From Firm-04 sp045642925 (lineage in GTDB: Bacteria; Bacillota; Clostridia; Oscillospirales; Ruminococcaceae): DNA of 64,000 nucleotides. Below are positions 61,590-64,000 of the stretch, piece by piece (position 1 is the stretch's first letter; each line of letters begins with the position of its first letter). The DNA is taken from contig JAZUJW010000093.1 in NCBI GenBank assembly GCA_045642925.1, forward strand, positions 4,019 to 68,018, in the 5' to 3' direction. Under the pieces are notes generated by a model that was not told the origin of the DNA, did no database searches, and was given only the letters and a program-made list of their open reading frames with translations. The translations under genes and the position numbers were made by a program.

Positions 61590-62768
61590 TCAGCCAATCA
61601 CGCGAACGCGAATGACACCGTCATTTGCCTTCATTGCATCAATCGCAGAAGCAGGAATCTCAATACCGGTAACATCCATCATGGTGTATGCGTACTCCTT
61701 ACGGCTTGCATTGACCATGTTCTCGATGTTGCCGCCTGCATTGCTGATGGCATTGGTCAGGGTTGCGATGACGCTCGGCACATTCTTGTGCAGGACGCAA
61801 ACCTTCTTGCCGACTGCATTCATCTCAGCATTCGGGAAGTTGACACTGTTGCGGATGTTGCCGTTTTCCAGATAATCAACCAGTTCCTTGGATGCCATGA
61901 CAGCGCAGTTGTCCTCAGCTTCTTCAGTAGAAGCGCCAAGGTGCGGGATTGCAATTACACCTTCCATGTTTGCAGACTTTGCATTCGGGAAGTCAGTGAT
62001 GTACTTGCGAACCTTACCGGACTTCAATGCAGCTTCCATTGCCTCATCATCAACCAGAAGGTCACGAGCAAAGTTCAGGATGATAACGCCGTCTTTCATC
62101 ATAGCAATGGTTTCTGCGTTGATCATCTTCTCGGTGTTGACAGCAGGATCAGCATTCTTGATGAGCGGAACATGAATCGAAATGAAATCACAGTTCTTGA
62201 AGATCTCATCACGCGTCTTTACGTGCTTGATCTCGCGGGACAGATTCCATGCAGCTTCAACAGAGATATACGGGTCGCAGCCATATACTTCCATGCCGAG
62301 TGCGGTTGCAGCATTACCAAGCGGGCCGCCGATTGCACCCAGACCGATGATACCAAGCTTCTTGCCCTTAATTTCGGTACCTGCAAACTTGGACTTTCCT
62401 TTTTCAACCATTTTTGCGATGGTTTCTTCGCCCTTGATGGTCTGAACCCAGTTGATACCACCAACGATATCACGGGAAGCAAGCAGCATACCAGCAAGTG
62501 CCAGTTCCTTTACGCCGTTTGCATTTGCACCGGGCGTGTTGAAGACAACAATGCCTTCTTCTGCGCAGCGGTCGCAGGGAATGTTGTTGACACCAGCGCC
62601 AGCTCTTGCAATTGCAAGAAGGTTGTCGCCAAAGGTCATGTCGTGCATAACAGCAGAACGCACGAGAATGGCATCAGGATTCTCGCAGGCATCAGCAACC
62701 TGATAGTTGTCGCCGAGCTGTGCAAGACCAACGGGAGAAATTTTATTCAAAGTCTGAACCTGAAACAT
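61590..62768 (-). CDS. serA: D-3-phosphoglycerate dehydrogenase
   Basis: A 392-residue enzyme for the first step of serine synthesis (3-phosphoglycerate to 3-phosphohydroxypyruvate, NAD+). The NAD-binding loop LGIIGLGAIGGPLGNAA (near 150), IHVPLI, and the catalytic Glu/His region HLGASTEEAEDN are intact; a C-terminal ACT-type domain (about 320-392; VCVLHKNVPSVIATLTNAIS) may bind serine. ATG at 62768 fits AAAGGAA. It is third in the serC-membrane protein-serA run. Confidence 0.94.
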   Translation of the reverse strand: MFQVQTLNKISPVGLAQLGDNYQVADACENPDAILVRSAVMHDMTFGDNLLAIARAGAGVNNIPCDRCAEEGIVVFNTPGANANGVKELALAGMLLASRDIVGGINWVQTIKGEETIAKMVEKGKSKFAGTEIKGKKLGIIGLGAIGGPLGNAATALGMEVYGCDPYISVEAAWNLSREIKHVKTRDEIFKNCDFISIHVPLIKNADPAVNTEKMINAETIAMMKDGVIILNFARDLLVDDEAMEAALKSGKVRKYITDFPNAKSANMEGVIAIPHLGASTEEAEDNCAVMASKELVDYLENGNIRNSVNFPNAEMNAVGKKVCVLHKNVPSVIATLTNAISNAGGNIENMVNASRKEYAYTMMDVTGIEIPASAIDAMKANDGVIRVRVIG

Positions 62769-62804
62769 GGTCAATACTTCCTTTCAATAAATATATAAAA
62801 ATCG

Positions 62805-63257
62805 TCAGATTCCCATCAAAGCCACAATTGTACAAATCACGCCTAATACCAGAAACGCAATTCCAATCACAATTGCAGAAGAAAACTGTACAGGCTTTTC
62901 AGCAAGCGGGTGATTGCAAAGATAGCATATACGCGGATTATCGCCATAAAAAAGGACATCCGCTTCCCCGCCGAACTTCAAACTCGGATAGATTTCCAGC
63001 GTTTTCATGGTCACCTGCAAGTGCATTGGCACCTCTTTGAAAGAACCATCATCCAGAATCACGCAGGCAACAGGCTGTACAACTTCCATCAGATAATTCA
63101 GAACGTCAAAGCACAGATTTTCTCCTGCCACATTCTTGTATCCGACAATTTTTGCAGTTTGATAATGGGGCTGACTTTGCGGAGATTTCTTTTGGAGCAT
63201 CCCAAACAGAATCAGCCCGATTCCAATCAGGTAAAAGCATGCTATGAGAGCGGCCAT
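62805..63257 (-). CDS. Two-helix membrane protein (DUF3592-like) inside the serC-serA operon
   Basis: A 150-residue protein with helices at the start (about 4-20) and end (about 125-147) and a strand-rich loop between them (TAKIVGYKNVAGENLC, YLMEVVQPVACVILDDGSF, GGEADVLFYGDNP), the layout of DUF3592-type proteins. Its ATG overlaps the serC stop (TAATG), so translation is coupled. Role unknown; not a known serine-pathway protein. Confidence 0.68.
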   Translation of the reverse strand: MAALIACFYLIGIGLILFGMLQKKSPQSQPHYQTAKIVGYKNVAGENLCFDVLNYLMEVVQPVACVILDDGSFKEVPMHLQVTMKTLEIYPSLKFGGEADVLFYGDNPRICYLCNHPLAEKPVQFSSAIVIGIAFLVLGVICTIVALMGI

Positions 63258-64000
63258 TAAGAATTTTCTTCTTCGAACTTCTTCATGAAGGCAACGAGCT
63301 TCTCAACGCCTTCGATCGGCATAGCATTGTAGATAGAAGCACGCATACCGCCAACAGTTCTGTGACCTTTCAGGTTCTCGAAGCCTTCCTTCTTAGCTGC
63401 TGCAACAAACTTTGCATCCAGTTCTTCGTTGCCGGTAACAAAAGGAACATTCATCAGGGAACGGTCTTCCTTGCGGACAGTACCTCTGAACATCTTGCTG
63501 GAATCGAGGAAGTCATAGAGGATCGCAGCCTTCTTCTCGTTGAGGGCTTTCATTGCTTCCAGACCGCCCATCTTCTTCAGCCACTTGAAGACCTTGCCGC
63601 AGATGTAGATGCCATAGCAAGGAGGCGTATTGTACATAGAACCATTGTCAGCCTGAATCTTCCAGTTCAGCATGGTAGGAGTGTTCTGAACATACGGTGT
63701 TTCAGGAATCAGATCTTCACGAGCGATAACGATGACAACACCAGCAGGGCCAACGTTCTTCTGAACGCCGCCATAGATGACGCCATACTTCTTCACATCG
63801 ATCGGCTCAGAGAGGAAGCAGGAAGAAACGTCAGCAACCAGCTCATGGCCCTTGGTGTTCGGCAATTCGTGGTAAACAGTACCATAGATGGTGTTGTTCT
63901 GGCAGATGTAAACATAGTCTGCATCCACAGGAATATCAAGGACAGAGCAATCAGGAATATAAGAGAAGGTCTTATCAGCAGAAGAAGCAACTGCAACAGC
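63257..64000 (-). CDS. serC: Phosphoserine aminotransferase, 5' partial
   Basis: The frame is open to the window end, so the start lies outside. The visible 247 residues cover the C-terminal two thirds of SerC: SADKTFSYIPD, SCFLSEPIDVKKYGVIYGGVQKNVGPAG (with the PLP-binding Lys in GGVQKN) and GGMRASIYNAMP near the end. It transfers an amino group from glutamate to 3-phosphohydroxypyruvate. It is cotranscribed with the membrane protein and serA. Confidence 0.95.
   Translation of the reverse strand, partial: AVAVASSADKTFSYIPDCSVLDIPVDADYVYICQNNTIYGTVYHELPNTKGHELVADVSSCFLSEPIDVKKYGVIYGGVQKNVGPAGVVIVIAREDLIPETPYVQNTPTMLNWKIQADNGSMYNTPPCYGIYICGKVFKWLKKMGGLEAMKALNEKKAAILYDFLDSSKMFRGTVRKEDRSLMNVPFVTGNEELDAKFVAAAKKEGFENLKGHRTVGGMRASIYNAMPIEGVEKLVAFMKKFEEENS

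Noticed and set aside
61557..62798. A 413-codon plus-strand frame opposite serA
   Set aside because: Same reason as above; it also runs through the convergent terminator.

Overview
The window looks like a chromosome segment from a cellulolytic, endospore-lineage Firmicute close to Ruminococcus (Oscillospiraceae). Evidence seen in the sequence: a secreted GH9 cellulase ending in a type I dockerin, several surface proteins with long Thr-rich linkers, a spoIIGA-sigE sporulation pair, a GTP-type PEP carboxykinase, a Na+-pump decarboxylase beta subunit, a T-box leader, Gram-positive ribosome sites (AGGAGG) and housekeeping promoters with 17-base spacers. No tRNA, rRNA, CRISPR array, integrase or insertion sequence was recognised, so it reads as ordinary core genome with scattered accessory genes.

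Layout. 1-6.2 kb: a SpoIIE-type phosphatase (cut by the window edge), a Cache-GGDEF cyclase, a NUDIX hydrolase, small membrane proteins including one chimeric remnant, and a lone PstS-like binding protein. 6.3-11.7 kb (minus strand): a trkA-trkH potassium uptake operon with a patatin-like lipase, a histidine phosphatase and a short-chain dehydrogenase. 12.0-18.2 kb (plus): GH31 alpha-xylosidase-like enzyme, a PH-like protein, an FkbM methyltransferase and two overlapping WYL regulators. 18.3-24.1 kb: a C39-like lipoprotein, pckG, a DUF2975/HTH pair, sigE-spoIIGA and a small helical protein. 24.2-24.9 kb is a gene-free stretch dense in complementary arms. 24.9-35.4 kb: secreted or anchored proteins, an acyltransferase-like pseudoenzyme, a second GGDEF protein, acylphosphatase, a MutS-like ATPase and an ABC exporter.

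35.4-44.6 kb: a T-box leader in front of gatC-gatA-gatB, an MBOAT/SGNH polysaccharide O-acetylation pair, an AraC regulator and the GH9-dockerin cellulase. 44.9-47.8 kb: an operon with a sugar nucleotidyltransferase and an anomeric-type sugar kinase. 47.8-58.2 kb (minus): ECF sigma/anti-sigma, a heterodimeric ABC exporter, a SulP transporter, a TIGR00266 protein, a hairpin-rich gene-free stretch, an epimerase-like protein and an iron alcohol dehydrogenase. 58.3-61.5 kb (plus): an AraC regulator, then a yybP-ykoY (Mn2+) riboswitch in front of a decarboxylase beta subunit and a gamma-like small protein. 61.6-64 kb (minus): serC-(membrane protein)-serA, with serC cut by the window edge.

Most unusual points: (i) the GatA in the gatCAB operon is about 90 residues short and lacks the GGSSGGS segment and catalytic Lys of the amidase triad, so it looks like a pseudo-amidase; (ii) a Mn2+ riboswitch whose terminator visibly competes with its P1 helix controls an OadB-type subunit; (iii) two gene-free regions (24175-24540 and 55584-55930) contain several long complementary arms and may be undescribed structured RNAs; (iv) ORF 4782-5099 joins the start of an ECF sigma factor to the end of the neighbouring membrane protein. 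All functional calls come from reading motifs; no database search was run.
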